A DNA stretch of 64,000 nucleotides from Triticum aestivum (Eukaryota; Streptophyta; Magnoliopsida; Poales; Poaceae): positions 122,145,116 to 122,209,115 of the forward strand of contig NC_057797.1 in NCBI RefSeq assembly GCF_018294505.1, given 5' to 3'. Below, in pieces: positions 23,829-33,874 of the stretch (position 1 is its first letter; each line of letters opens with the position of its first letter). A program made the position numbers and the translations under genes. The notes below the pieces were generated by a model. The model searched no databases, was not told where the DNA came from, and saw only the letters and a program-made list of their open reading frames with translations.

Positions 23829-24680
23829 ATGGCACTCGTACTGCACGATGGCGGTGGTGGTTCGTTCTCGCTGCCGGTCCCACCGCTGACCACGACGAAC
23901 TACACCTCCTGGGCGATCAAGGTGGAAGCTTTTCTTGGTGCCTAGGGGCTGTGGGGGTGGTCGTTCTGATGGAGGGCACGACGATCGACGCCGACAAGAG
24001 AAATACGACGCGGACGATGCTTCTCGGGGTGCTGTCGGCGAAAGTGCTGATGCCGGTGTCGACGAAGCCCACCGCGAAGGAGGTATGGGACTCCCTCAAG
24101 GTGCGCTTCGTCGTCGCTGATCGAATGCGGGCGGCCCGTCTCGCGTCACTCCGTAGCGAGTTCGAGCGGCTGCGGATGGCGGACGACAATGACTTGGACA
24201 GCCTACGCGGGAAGCTTGGCACCATGACGACGCGCTATGCAGATCTGGGGGCGGTGCTCGACTACGCTGCGCTCGTGAAGAAGATGTTGGACACGGTCCC
24301 GGACCGCCTTTACCCCGCCGTCACCGGAATTGAAATTTTTTGCAATGTAGAAGAGATGGTGTACGAGGAGGCTTTGGGGTGGCTCAAAGCATTCGACGAA
24401 CGGATCCGGCGTCGCGGGCAGGACGGGGGTAGGCGCAACGGTGAGGAACTCATGCTGACTGCTGCACAGTGGGCAGCTCAGCAGCGTCTGCATGGTGGAG
24501 GCGGCCTCGACCACGACAACGACGGCGCGGGCAATACGACACATTGGGCGGCGGAGGCAAGCGGTGCGGACGCTGCTACAGCTGCAGCGAGCGCGGCCAT
24601 TTCAAGTGCGAGTGCCCCAAGCTGTGAAAGGTGCCGGCGGCGGAGTGCGCGCTCCTGGTGGAGATCGGCGACGACCTCGA
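23829..24680 (+). pseudogene. Copia gag with one frameshift
   Basis: Starts MALVLHDGGG at 23829 and contains the conserved N-terminal pattern TNYTSWAIKVEAFL. TAG at 23943-23945 and a frame change then lead into a long open frame with the UBN2-type core (AKEVWDSLKVRF, RLASLRSEFERLRM, DTVPDRLYPAVT). A CCHC zinc knuckle (CYSCSERGHFKCECP) lies near 24570-24615 in another frame. Gag forms the particle that packages element RNA. No pol follows: the 3' LTR starts at 24717. Confidence 0.88.
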
Positions 24681-24716
24681 GCTTGGAATCCTCTTAGTTG
24701 CAGCTTAGGGTGTGAG

Positions 24717-25204
24717 TGTTGGCCAAATAAGCCACGGCCACGGGTTAGACACGTCGGGCGCGTGTGTGGGTGCGCGTTGGGCGCATCGGGTCTGCGACGT
24801 AGGTGTTTGTGTGTGTGCGCGTGCGTGTGGTGCATGTGGGTGCCCGTGTGGGTAGACATTGTATGTGTGTGTGCGTAGGCCATGTTGTTGGCGATCTAGG
24901 CAGGGTGATCGTGCAGGTCTATTGCGGGCTCAGCGTGGCGAGCGCGAGCGGGAGCGCGTCGTGGGCACACGGAGCAAGCCGGACCAGGCAGAGTAGTGGG
25001 TAGACGTGCGGGTCGTGGCCCAGTGTTGGCCCGGGTATAAGATCGCCACGGTGATTGTTGTAACATGTGTGGGTGAGTTTGTCGCTTGGGAAAAATACCA
25101 TTCGTGCGGTGGCGTTCGTGCGCCAGAAACTCTCGCCGTGCCCATCGTGTTCTTCTTCTTCCTCCTCCTTCTAGGTTATTGCCAGAGCGGGAGAGTGATG
25201 TGCA

Positions 25205-25250
<46 letters not shown>

Positions 25251-25289
25251 GAGAGAGAGGTGAGCTAGGCCAAGGCTAGGGTTCCAACA
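24717..25289 (+). repeat. 3' LTR of the gag-only element
   Basis: TGTTGGCCAAATAAGCC ... GGGTTCCAACA, 573 bp. It is longer than the 5' LTR largely because of an expanded GA tract at 25205-25262. Confidence 0.9.
25205..25262. repeat. (GA)n microsatellite in the 3' LTR
   Basis: Nearly perfect GA repeat of about 58 bp. The corresponding site in the 5' LTR (about 23748-23757) has only a few units. Confidence 0.95.
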
Positions 25290-25851
25290 GGGACTAACTA
25301 AATTTCTACTTCTTAACTGGCAACATTTTAAGGACATATAGTTAGCTTCAGATTCAGATTATAAACAAAATAATGTTGAAAGAAACATCAAATCACCACA
25401 ATTTTGGAAGGCAGCCTTTACACGGAAATATCACATATATTTGTTGAAATGAATGATCATTAAACTCCATAAGATTTCTGTCCTAAGAATATCTAAGACA
25501 TGAATCTAAAGAGCAACAGTAACTGAAGAACAACAAGCACCTGAACACCCTCGATGGTGAGACTTCAGTTGAGGTTGGGATGTGCAGCCGGGAACTTCCA
25601 GAAGTCAAACATCCAAAACTGATCCGTAGAAGGACATGCATAAGCAAATAAGAGTAATCTAAAAATATAAGGCAAAGATATACCCCCAAGCCATCTGCAC
25701 ATGATCCCACCCGTAGTTCTTCCACTGTCCCTAATCTAATTCCCAACTCCAATAATCAGAGGAATATGAATAATACCATGGACAAAGATTGATTTAATGT
25801 AAATGAAGCACGAGTGCAAACATTGATCTATTATCAACAAAATAATATGTA
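25290..25851. other. Helitron interior, no gene recognised
   Basis: A minus-strand frame at 25483-25752 (89 codons) has no recognisable domain; treated as chance. Confidence 0.35.
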
Positions 25852-25927
25852 CTCCCTCTGTAAAGAAATATAAGAGTGTTTAGACCACTGTGATCTAAAC
25901 GCTCTTATATTTCTTTACAGAGGGAAT
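25852..25927. mobile_element. Short Stowaway MITE
   Basis: A near-perfect palindrome, CTCCCTCTGTAAAGAAATAT...ATATTTCTTTACAGAGGGA, preceded by TA at 25850-25851. It matches the very short Stowaway type common in Triticeae. Confidence 0.9.
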
Positions 25928-27386
25928 TACGAATGGGTTAGGTTCACCCATAGGATAGTCAACCATCAACTACCAACTATGTCACCAAAGTTGTGTGTGC
26001 ATCAACCATCAACTATGAAAATGCATGATTGATCCTAAATTCCACGCCGCATGAGCTCTGACCTACTTGTGTAGTTGGTTCATACATGCCTCTATATGAT
26101 TTTTCCATGCATTATCACATAACTTATGTCACTTTGACACTCCCAAAAAAGAAGAAATATTCAAAAAAGAAGAGGTGGGCCCCTGTTCGTGTGCGTAGTG
26201 CCATTAGAGGCAACAATTCTTCTTCTCTTCCTCGATTAGTGGCAATATATACAGTAGGTGGCTCAGATCCGATTGACGTGCTTCTGTTTGTTCCCTCCTT
26301 TTCGAAAAGCACACTCGCTTTGGTCAGTCAAACAAAACATATATATCTTTAGGATAAAAAACAAAAGATAGATCACATCAAATAAATAGGCAAGCATATT
26401 TAAGTGGCCAAAATATGCAAGTTTTGAAAGAATTGGCAGTAAAAAAGCCTCTCCCGCCGCACTATTCTATGACAGCAAGGAAAGAGCAAGCAAGTGAATA
26501 TGCATACACACATGCATGATGCATCCATTTCCTTGCCCTACATACGCATTGCCACTGTTGCTCACCCATGCAGTGGAGGGCATAGAACAACGGCAAGGAA
26601 ATCAATCCAACCGCTCTGCTCACCACATAAGACCACATAAACCTCAATGATTGGAACTCGGTGTGTGACAGATGCGACGAGATTCTCCTGCTTAGTTCCA
26701 ATCATCTAGTCCATATATCTCTGGATGTGTGACAAAAGGGTGTAGGAGGCATGGAAGGAGGCTGACGATGGCGGCATCAATGACGTGGAGAAAGAGTTAG
26801 GTAGGGTTTCGCCGCGGCAAGCGGGGTAGAATAGCGAGGCAATGGTGGATGTTGGTACTAGGAGGAGTCCAGCTGGCGTTGTGGTGGCGACAACGTCGCA
26901 AGAGAGGAGAGGAGGGAGACGTGAGCGAGCGAGGAGGTTGAATATGTGTGCGCGCATATTCTAGGCGTTGGACCAAAAAACTGGACAACCAAAAAGAACG
27001 ATGGAGATGGAACGTGCGGGAGAGAAAGGCTGAGGAAGGTTTGACCTGCTACCGCCAGAGCCGACAGGCATCATGTAGTTCGCCGCCATAAGGCCTTGAT
27101 CTGTAGCCCGAAGACTTTAAATCGCTGCCTCACTGAAGCCCGAAGATCGGCGATATGGAGCGCGCCATGGCGGATGCCTTGAGAGAAGATAGGATGAAGC
27201 GAGGGGCGAGGATATTGATGCTACCGTGGTAGGGGATAAGGCGAGTGGCGAGTGGCGGTGGGTTGATGAGTAGATTTGGTAAGTGCGATTGATTGTTTTG
27301 GTAAGTGTGGGAAGGCCAAAACATACCATTATGGAGGATTTGAATGATGAATCATCATTCACCAATTTTCTTTTAATAATAGAAGA
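25928..27386. other. Helitron 5' half, possible gene-derived leader
   Basis: Moderately GC-rich, gene-like patches at 26700-27340 on the minus strand (CT-rich, Ser/Pro-coding) end in an AT-rich terminus. No domain was recognised and no splice pattern convinced me. Confidence 0.35.
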
Positions 27387-28173
27387 TTTGGTTGTTAGGA
27401 AAGGTTAGGATCGATGCATTAGGAAAGTTAAGATTTTATCATTGATTGTCATGAAACTGGATTTCATTGTTTGGTAAGTGCTATCGGTTCCTGTCCATTT
27501 AAAAAGTTGCTAGTTAGGAAAGTTTTTATTAGACGATGAAATAACCAATGTGAAGGGGTGGCGGTGGGAGGTGAGACAAAAAAAACCAGACGAAAAAACC
27601 CAGTGAAAATAAACCATGAAGACTATTCACCAACTGCTCCATTAGGAGTAGAGACTCCCAGGCCCATCAACAAATGCACAGCTCAAACGCGCAGAGATAA
27701 ATAATGGTGGCGTTAAAGAGAGTCCATCACGGATAGCTAAGTTGCCTGGTACCTCACTGCTTGTCATATAAAAGATACTAATCATATTTCATGTTACTAC
27801 GTGTGCTCAGTGGACAATATATATAACATGTAGAGTAAAAAAGAGATGCAACAAGTGTACAACCTCTTTGGTGAAGCCATGTCGATCTCAGCGTGATTGG
27901 GTTGGTCGGTGTGGATGCTCCGGCTGACTTGGCTGTCGGAGGAGGGGAAGAAGATCTTAGGCGTCTGGGGATGGAGCCCAGGGTACTGCTCCTCTGTGAT
28001 GGAGGGTTTCGTCGTTGGAGCAGCTCCGGTGAGTTGTACGACGCCGAGGTTGAAGAAGGACAAGAGAGACAACGTTAACCTGAGTGGAATTCTAGTAGCA
28101 TCTCCAATAGATGACGCAAAATACATAACCACAAAGTGTTAGATGTAAAATACATCAGCCGCTCATCTCTGCA
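27387..28173 (-). other. Unassigned segment with a Ser/Pro-rich minus-strand frame
   Basis: A minus-strand frame at 28132-27797 (111 codons) includes LTGAAPTTKPSITEEQY and IFFPSSDSQ and is related to 20475-20700. The phrase CAACCTCTTTGGTG (about 27861) recurs at 29453. TGCTCCATTAGGAGTAGAGA at 27631-27650 resembles a transposon terminus. No function assigned. Confidence 0.35.
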
Positions 28174-28268
28174 CTTAACTGTCGAAACTGAATTTAATTG
28201 TCGAAACTGAACTTAACTGTCGAAACTGAATTTTGCTGTTGAAACTGAATTTTACTGTCGAAACAGAA
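28174..28268. repeat. 19-bp tandem repeat, five copies
   Basis: Unit CTTAACTGTCGAAACTGAA with small variants, five copies back to back (95 bp). There are no spacers, so this is not a CRISPR array. Confidence 0.9.
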
Positions 28269-28419
28269 TGCACTAGTAGCAGAAAAGCAGTAGCAGCAAC
28301 AATGCTTGGAGCAGCAGTGCGTGCGAGAGCCGGGGCAGTAGGTCGTGTAGCAGCATCAGGGTGAGGCTACACGTCAGTCGACTGACTTTTTCCTCTCTGG
28401 TCAGTCGATTTTCCAGCTG

Positions 28420-28705
28420 TTGGATACGAAATCAAGGGCCTGCAGTTCATGTTCAACCTCGACCCCCCTGAGCCACCAGCCACCACCGGCCAAACCACCG
28501 CCCCCACCGCCCGTGGCCGGCGGTGCGCCGCCCTTCCCGCCCCGAAACCACTCCCCACCGCCGGTCCGCCGCCGCCCCGGCCATCCTACTAGGCCCCCCC
28601 ATGCCGAGCTTTTCTCCGGAGATCCCCACGCCACCGCCCCACCACCATCAGCAACCACCGCCCCCACCCTGAACCCTAAGATAGATAGTGGGGTACCTCT
28701 CCAGC
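28420..28705 (+). other. Pro-rich open frame running into the gap
   Basis: GC-rich sequence open on the plus strand from 28420, very rich in Pro and Ala, cut by the run of N. It could be a 5' exon or compositional chance. Confidence 0.25.
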
Positions 28706-29157
28706 NNNNNNNNNNNNNNNNNNNNNNNNNNNNNNNNNNNNNNNNNNNNNNNNNNNNNNNNNNNNNNNNNNNNNNNNNNNNNNNNNNNNNNNNNNNNNNN
28801 NNNNNNNNNNNNNNNNNNNNNNNNNNNNNNNNNNNNNNNNNNNNNNNNNNNNNNNNNNNNNNNNNNNNNNNNNNNNNNNNNNNNNNNNNNNNNNNNNNNN
28901 NNNNNNNNNNNNNNNNNNNNNNNNNNNNNNNNNNNNNNNNNNNNNNNNNNNNNNNNNNNNNNNNNNNNNNNNNNNNNNNNNNNNNNNNNNNNNNNNNNNN
29001 NNNNNNNNNNNNNNNNNNNNNNNNNNNNNNNNNNNNNNNNNNNNNNNNNNNNNNNNNNNNNNNNNNNNNNNNNNNNNNNNNNNNNNNNNNNNNNNNNNNN
29101 NNNNNNNNNNNNNNNNNNNNNNNNNNNNNNNNNNNNNNNNNNNNNNNNNNNNNNNNN
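28706..29157. other. Assembly gap
   Basis: 452 N. Open frames reported across it have no support. Confidence 1.
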
Positions 29158-29964
29158 AGTGTGGCTAAATCGGAGCAGCATCGCAAGCAAGAGCAAGAGA
29201 GAGAGCAGCAACGTGAGCAAGAGCAAGAGTAGACTAGGCAGGGGACCGAGAGCAAGAGCAGAGCAGCAGCGTGAGCGAGAGCTAAAGCAGCAACATCTCC
29301 TACTGATGTGGACGTCACTGCCGAGGGAGCGATGCCGTGGAGGAAGTGGCCGGCGACACCGCCATGGATGGAGCCGCGCCATGTCGGCTCGGGACCGAGT
29401 GCCGGCAGCACCGTGAGATCGAATCAAGAAGAAAATGCGGCGATTAGTATACAACCTCTTTGGTGGTGCCGATTAGGCCTGAGCTTCATGCGAGGAAATG
29501 ATGATGATGATGCTCTTCCGGTGGTGCAGGTGAAGACGGTGGTGTGGGAATGGAGGTGGCGCGAAAGACGAGGGGAACGTCGGGGCAGCTCCTTGGAGGT
29601 GGAGGATGAGGTGGCTGAACCGACGGGATGACGAGATCGACGACGGATCCTCATCCTGTACGGTAGATGAGGGATGTCGAGCTATTGCTATGGATGACGT
29701 CGTCAGGGAAGAGGCTCCGGCTGGGTGGCGGACAGAGGAGGGTGTGGGGCTTCGCGGGTTTTTGCGACTTCAGTGTACTAATGGGTGGACGGATGGGATG
29801 GGAGTGGGGAACCATGGCTTAGGGACGCGCTTGCCTGAAATGTGGGGTAAGTTACGAAAGTACCCCCACCAATTTGAGCTAGGCAGTTCTTTCGTTTCAG
29901 GGATATCACGGGCATTTCGCGTGTCGGGATTTCCCAGGAGGTGGGAGTTTTTGCGCGCGTTGTA
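29158..29964. other. GC-rich unassigned segment right of the gap
   Basis: Begins with a Glu/Gln-coding AGCAAGAGCAAGAG purine stretch; then a gene-like GC-rich part (29300-29760). Sequence around 29447-29470 repeats the CAACCTCTTTGGTG block of 27.86 kb. No domain recognised. Confidence 0.35.
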
Positions 29965-30160
29965 ATTTTGGGATAGCAAGGCGCAGGTTGAGATCGAGGG
30001 AGTTTTCAGAGCACAACGAGACAAAGATTATCTTAAATATTTCGGGGTAACAAGGCGCGGGTTGAAGAGGCAGTTGTTTCGCGGCACGATAGACAGAGAT
30101 GCTAGCTTGAAATTTCAGTATAACAAGGCGCGGCTTGAAATTTCGGGAGAACAAGCTTAA
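29965..30160. repeat. Imperfect repeats with the core CAAGGCGCGGCTTGAA
   Basis: The core ATAGCAAGGCGCAGGTTGAGA / GTAACAAGGCGCGGGTTGAAG / ATAACAAGGCGCGGCTTGAAA occurs three times at about 29975, 30048 and 30120, each near an ATTTCGGG or AATTTTGGG block. It may be subterminal sequence of a DNA transposon. Confidence 0.6.
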
Positions 30161-30589
30161 CGTGTACCAAAAAAAGACAATTCGCACCTCATCACTAGAG
30201 AGATCCATGTCCCGTTTTACTATATTACTAGAAATGCATTCAAATACAGCAACAATAAAACTAAAAATATCGAGACAACAAACATAACGTGTACAGTACC
30301 AAAACAATTTGCACTTCCCTCAACAATAAAAAACAATGCGTGTTGTCTAGCACATGGACTAAATTTGAGTACATTTTCCTTGTTTGAATGGAATTGTATT
30401 TGGGTTAGTTATACAACCATCTAAATATTATATTCACACCACATGACATGAATATAGGAGAAGTAAATTCCTATATAAATATGAACTACATGTACATACT
30501 ATCTGAAATTCAAATATATGTATCCATTTTATGTTGAATTCAAATCATAGTACATGTATGCTCTAGCTAGATGTTCGGAATCTAAACCA
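30161..30589. other. AT-rich, nothing recognised
   Basis: No coding frame, repeat or element end seen. Confidence 0.4.
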
Positions 30590-31028
30590 TGTATGATACT
30601 ATGTACAATGTGTTTAACATGCACAACACACACGCAAACACCATTTAGACTAGTAAGGTACACGTGCATTGCATGTATGAGATTTGGCAACCAAATTATG
30701 AATAAATACCACATTATAGCATGTAAGCTTTGAGTCATATATGCATGATGTAGATGTTTGTTTAATTCTTATAGTTCATTTCATTCAAAATCATTTAGTT
30801 TTTATAAGAAAGCTAATCTATTTTAAGATTCATGGAATTGTGCATTGTAAAGCATACAGCAAAAACAAATAATGGCAAATCATGTAGAAAAACATTTGTG
30901 TAATTCTGATACGGAAGATTTTAGAACAAAAAAGAAGCGCTTGTGTTTTGAGGTTTGTGCATTATGCTTAAGTTCAACCATGGAGTCTTCCAGATTGTAC
31001 ATGTGGCAAAATCTGGTGGAATCTAGAT
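30590..31028 (+). repeat. Left arm of a large inverted repeat
   Basis: Matches the reverse complement of 32162-32850 along its length, for example GGTTTGTGCATTATGCTTAA, CCATGGAGTC and TTGGCAACCAAATTATGAAT. About 1.1 kb of unrelated sequence separates the arms. Confidence 0.8.
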
Positions 31029-31874
31029 GATATCCAACGGCGAGTAGTGCTTGAATTTGCCATCTCTGGACCATCGGATTGGCTTCATCCAACTACCATC
31101 TTTCAAAGTTAAAGTTATCCACACACTATATAAAAAATATATAATATAATATATATAGGGGTATAGATATAGATATGTGATGCGAAAGCCACCCATCATC
31201 TCCAATTAGAATAGTGTGTCCATACACGAATGCAATGTGGCTAAACGATGTCCGCCGTCGGTATCTCAAATTCAAATAAGTCTGACCTTGTTCAATGTGT
31301 ATACAGTACAACATGCTCGTTTCCAAACCACACCGCGCATATCTCAGTTATATTCATGCATGCATGGGTTTCAAACATCATGATCGCTTATCCAAATATT
31401 TGAATTCAACTTTACATTTATTATGACCTCACCTAGTCTTTTACACCCACACAGTCGTCTTGTCTTTATAATTGGACCACTAACTTTTTCTCGTGCATGC
31501 ATGCACACACACTACCACTCGACATTATCCATCGCACACATGCAATCTTTTTCTTCAGGTCAGTCTCCCATGCATGCACACACACACACACCTCCCCCTC
31601 TTCATCATATCGGGCATTCTTTATCTCTCACGTGCATGCGCAACGATCGATGTTCCTCTATGTGTGTGTATATATATAGCTAGGTCTTTCCTAGTTTTCC
31701 ACACAAACGATCAATCTAAATATCTAGTGAGGTTTCACCCTCTTTCCCACGTACACATCGATCAATCTATACCTCTCTATATAGGATTACATAGCTAATA
31801 CACCCACATTAATTATATATCCAACGCCCCCTCTCATCATCCATGCCTTCCGCCTCATCTCTCAGATGCGTGCA
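31029..31874. other. Spacer between the inverted-repeat arms
   Basis: AT-rich, with CATGCATGCACACACAC-type runs and a TATATA stretch at 31135-31160. No transposase or other gene was recognised. Confidence 0.4.
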
Positions 31875-32060
31875 CAGTGGCGAAGACAGGGGCAGCAAGG
31901 GCCCTGCCCCCCTAACATCACTATATATTGAGGCTAATATGAATGTGATCATTAGATTAATTGCTGTTAAAATGGTTTAAGTTGATGAATTGGCCCTCCC
32001 CGTAAAGGATTAGCAATGCTTGGCCCCCTAGCTCATTTATTTTTCATGGCTCCGCCACTG
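31875..32060. mobile_element. hAT-type MITE, 186 bp
   Basis: Inverted ends CAGTGGCGAAGACAGG and, from the right, CAGTGGCGGAGCCATG. The CAGTGGCGGA terminus is a well-known hAT MITE end. The expected 8-bp target duplication is not clear (TGCGTGCA against CGCGCAAC). Confidence 0.7.
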
Positions 32061-32161
32061 CGCGCAACAACGCACGTTCTCGCCCCCTCTCTTTAAATAT
32101 CGATCTCGCACTTGTGCACTCCTTCATAGTCTCCCTCCACTTGGCCCCTCGCACCATCTTC

Positions 32162-32850
32162 TAGCCCCAACTAGATTTTGCCACATTTACAATCTAGCAG
32201 ACTCCATGGTTGAACTTAAGCATAATGCACAAACCTCAAAACACTAGTGCTTCTCCTTTGTTCTAGAATCTTCCGTATCATAACTGCCCAAACTTTTTTA
32301 TAGTTGAATTGCCATTATTTGTTTTTACTTTATGCTTTACAACGCACAATTCCATGAATCATAAAATAGAGTAAGGGCTTCTTTGATTCAAAGGATCCTC
32401 AAAGGAATTTTGGAGGATTCTAATCCTTAGGAATTTTTCCTATCTTGGTTGTTTGATTCGTAGGATTGTAAACCATAGGAATTTTTCCATAGGATTCATT
32501 TGCACTAGATTTCATAGGAAACATTCCATCCACTCAAACCTCTTTGAAAGAATCCTACGTTTTTTCTATGCACAATCAAACACTCGTACAATTCGGTAGG
32601 ATTCAAGACGACATTCCACTCTAATCCCATGTCTTTCCTATTCCCGCCTTTTGAAAATCCTATGAATCAAAGAGGCCCTAGATTTTTTTATAAAAACTAA
32701 TTGATTTTGAATGAGATGAACTATAAGAATTAAACAAACGTCTACATCATGCATATATGACTGCTATAGTGTGGTATTTATTCATAATTTGGTTACCAAA
32801 TCTGATGCGTGCAATGCATATGTACCTTAATAGTACTACAAGTATGTGCA
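32162..32850 (-). repeat. Right arm of the large inverted repeat
   Basis: Reverse complement of 30590-31028. It is longer only because a 304-bp MITE sits inside it at 32375-32678. Confidence 0.8.
32375..32678. mobile_element. Tourist-type MITE (PIF/Harbinger)
   Basis: Ends GGGCTTCTTTGATTCAAAGG and, from the right, GGGCCTCTTTGATTCATAGG, with a 3-bp target site TAA on the left and TAG on the right. It is absent from the other arm, so it inserted after the inverted repeat formed. Confidence 0.88.
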
Positions 32851-33372
32851 AAACACATAAATTAGAATTCAAATGGCACACTACATAGTGTCTCTCTTTC
32901 AGTTCATGAAGCCACGTGTCACATGTGGAGGCGTTGTCGGGACCTCCTTATGTGGATTGAGCACAGTGACGCGCTACTGGTTCCAGAAGAATGTACTCGC
33001 CCTCTCTGAGGCACACTGGCAGTACATGCATGAAGAGAAGATGTGCACGCACGCACACACGGGTACACGGGGGGACGCATTTTTGTATGAAGATCCACCC
33101 CAAGTGAAAATTTGACGCGTGTAAAGTCCTTCACTTCGTTGATGGTCAATTAATACAGCGCATGCAAATTGAGTGGACGTGAGGGAGGAAGTAGTTGAGG
33201 AAGACATTACTACTCCACTATGTGCATGCGAGTAGTTAAATCATGGGTTGCTAATTCCATCGGTCTCCTTCGTATTTTGTGCCAATTTTTGACCATATTT
33301 TTAAGTAGCATAATATTTATGCATGTCATAAAAAGTGGCACAACAAAGGGGGCCAATAAACCAGGACACATG
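32851..33372. other. Unassigned flank left of the Fatima-like element
   Basis: No gene or element recognised. ACATG at 33368-33372 is the left target duplication of the element that follows. Confidence 0.4.
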
Positions 33373-33845
33373 TGAGGGAGTCCTGGATTATGGGGTCCTC
33401 GGGTGTCCGGGCTACGTGATGTGGGCCGGACAGATGGGCCGTGAAGATACAAGATAGAAGGCCTTCCCTCGTGTCTGGATGGGGTTCTCCTTGGCGTGGA
33501 AGGCAAGCTTAGCGTGTGGATATCAATATTCCTTTCTCTCTAAACCGACTCTGTACAACCCTAGCCCCGTCCGGTGTCTATATATAACCGGTGGGTTTAG
33601 TCTGTAGAGACAATCATAATCATACAAGCTAGACCTCTAGGGTTTAGCCATTACGACCTTGTGGTAGATCAACTCTTGTAACCCTTATACTCATTAAAGT
33701 CAATCAAGCCGGACGTAGGGTATTACCTCCATCAAGAGGACCCGAACCTGGGTAAACATCATGTCCCTTGTCTCCTGTTACCATCGATCCTTAGACGCAC
33801 AGTTCGGGACCCCCTACCCGAGATCTGCCGGTTTTGACACCAACA
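33373..33845 (+). repeat. 5' LTR of the Fatima-like element
   Basis: TGAGGGAGTCCTGGATTA ... GGTTTTGACACCAACA, 473 bp, with a TATA-type GTCTATATATAACC near 33576-33590. The leader TTGGTGCTTTCATTGAGAG follows at once and is cut 29 bases later by the Athila-type element. Confidence 0.93.
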
Positions 33846-33874
33846 TTGGTGCTTTCATTGAGAGTTCCACTGTG

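Larger units (their letters stand above)
23275..25289 (+). mobile_element. Gag-only Copia element (TR-GAG-like), 2,015 bp
   Basis: Complete: two LTRs (23275-23786 and 24717-25289), target duplication GGGAC at 23270-23274 and 25290-25294, a primer-binding site just after the 5' LTR, and an internal region of only 930 bp that encodes gag with no protease, integrase or RT. Short LTR elements with only a gag domain have been named TR-GAG. By eye the LTRs differ at well over 10% of positions, so it is old. It must have moved with enzymes from another Copia element. Confidence 0.9.
21264..27386 (-). mobile_element. Candidate Helitron
   Basis: The minus strand ends in a hairpin (CCCGTG-GCAACG-CACTGG, one mismatch) at 21275-21292, then CTAG at 21264-21267 with T as the next host base. 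This is the Helitron 3' end pattern. A matching 5' end, A then TCTTCTATTATTAAAAG, lies on the minus strand at 27386, giving the expected A/T insertion site. A second possible 5' end (TCTCTACTCCTAATGGAGCA) is at 27650 but lacks the flanking A. No Rep/helicase is seen, so it would be non-autonomous. Confidence 0.5.

Noticed and set aside
23181..23846. Minus-strand frame of 221 codons
   Set aside because: It lies over the 5' LTR of the gag-only Copia element and reads its GC-rich repeats backwards; no domain.
27631..27650. 27650 as the Helitron 5' end
   Set aside because: The terminus resembles a known transposon end, but the base outside is C on the plus strand, not the T that an A/T insertion requires; kept only as an alternative.
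28174..28268. CRISPR-like array
   Set aside because: The 19-bp repeats are contiguous with no spacers, and the organism is a plant.
28401..29454. Long open frames of 240-340 codons on both strands
   Set aside because: They run through the 452-N gap; most of their length is undetermined sequence.
31875..32060. SINE
   Set aside because: It has inverted CAGTGGCG ends and no A/B boxes or poly-A tail; a hAT-type MITE fits better.
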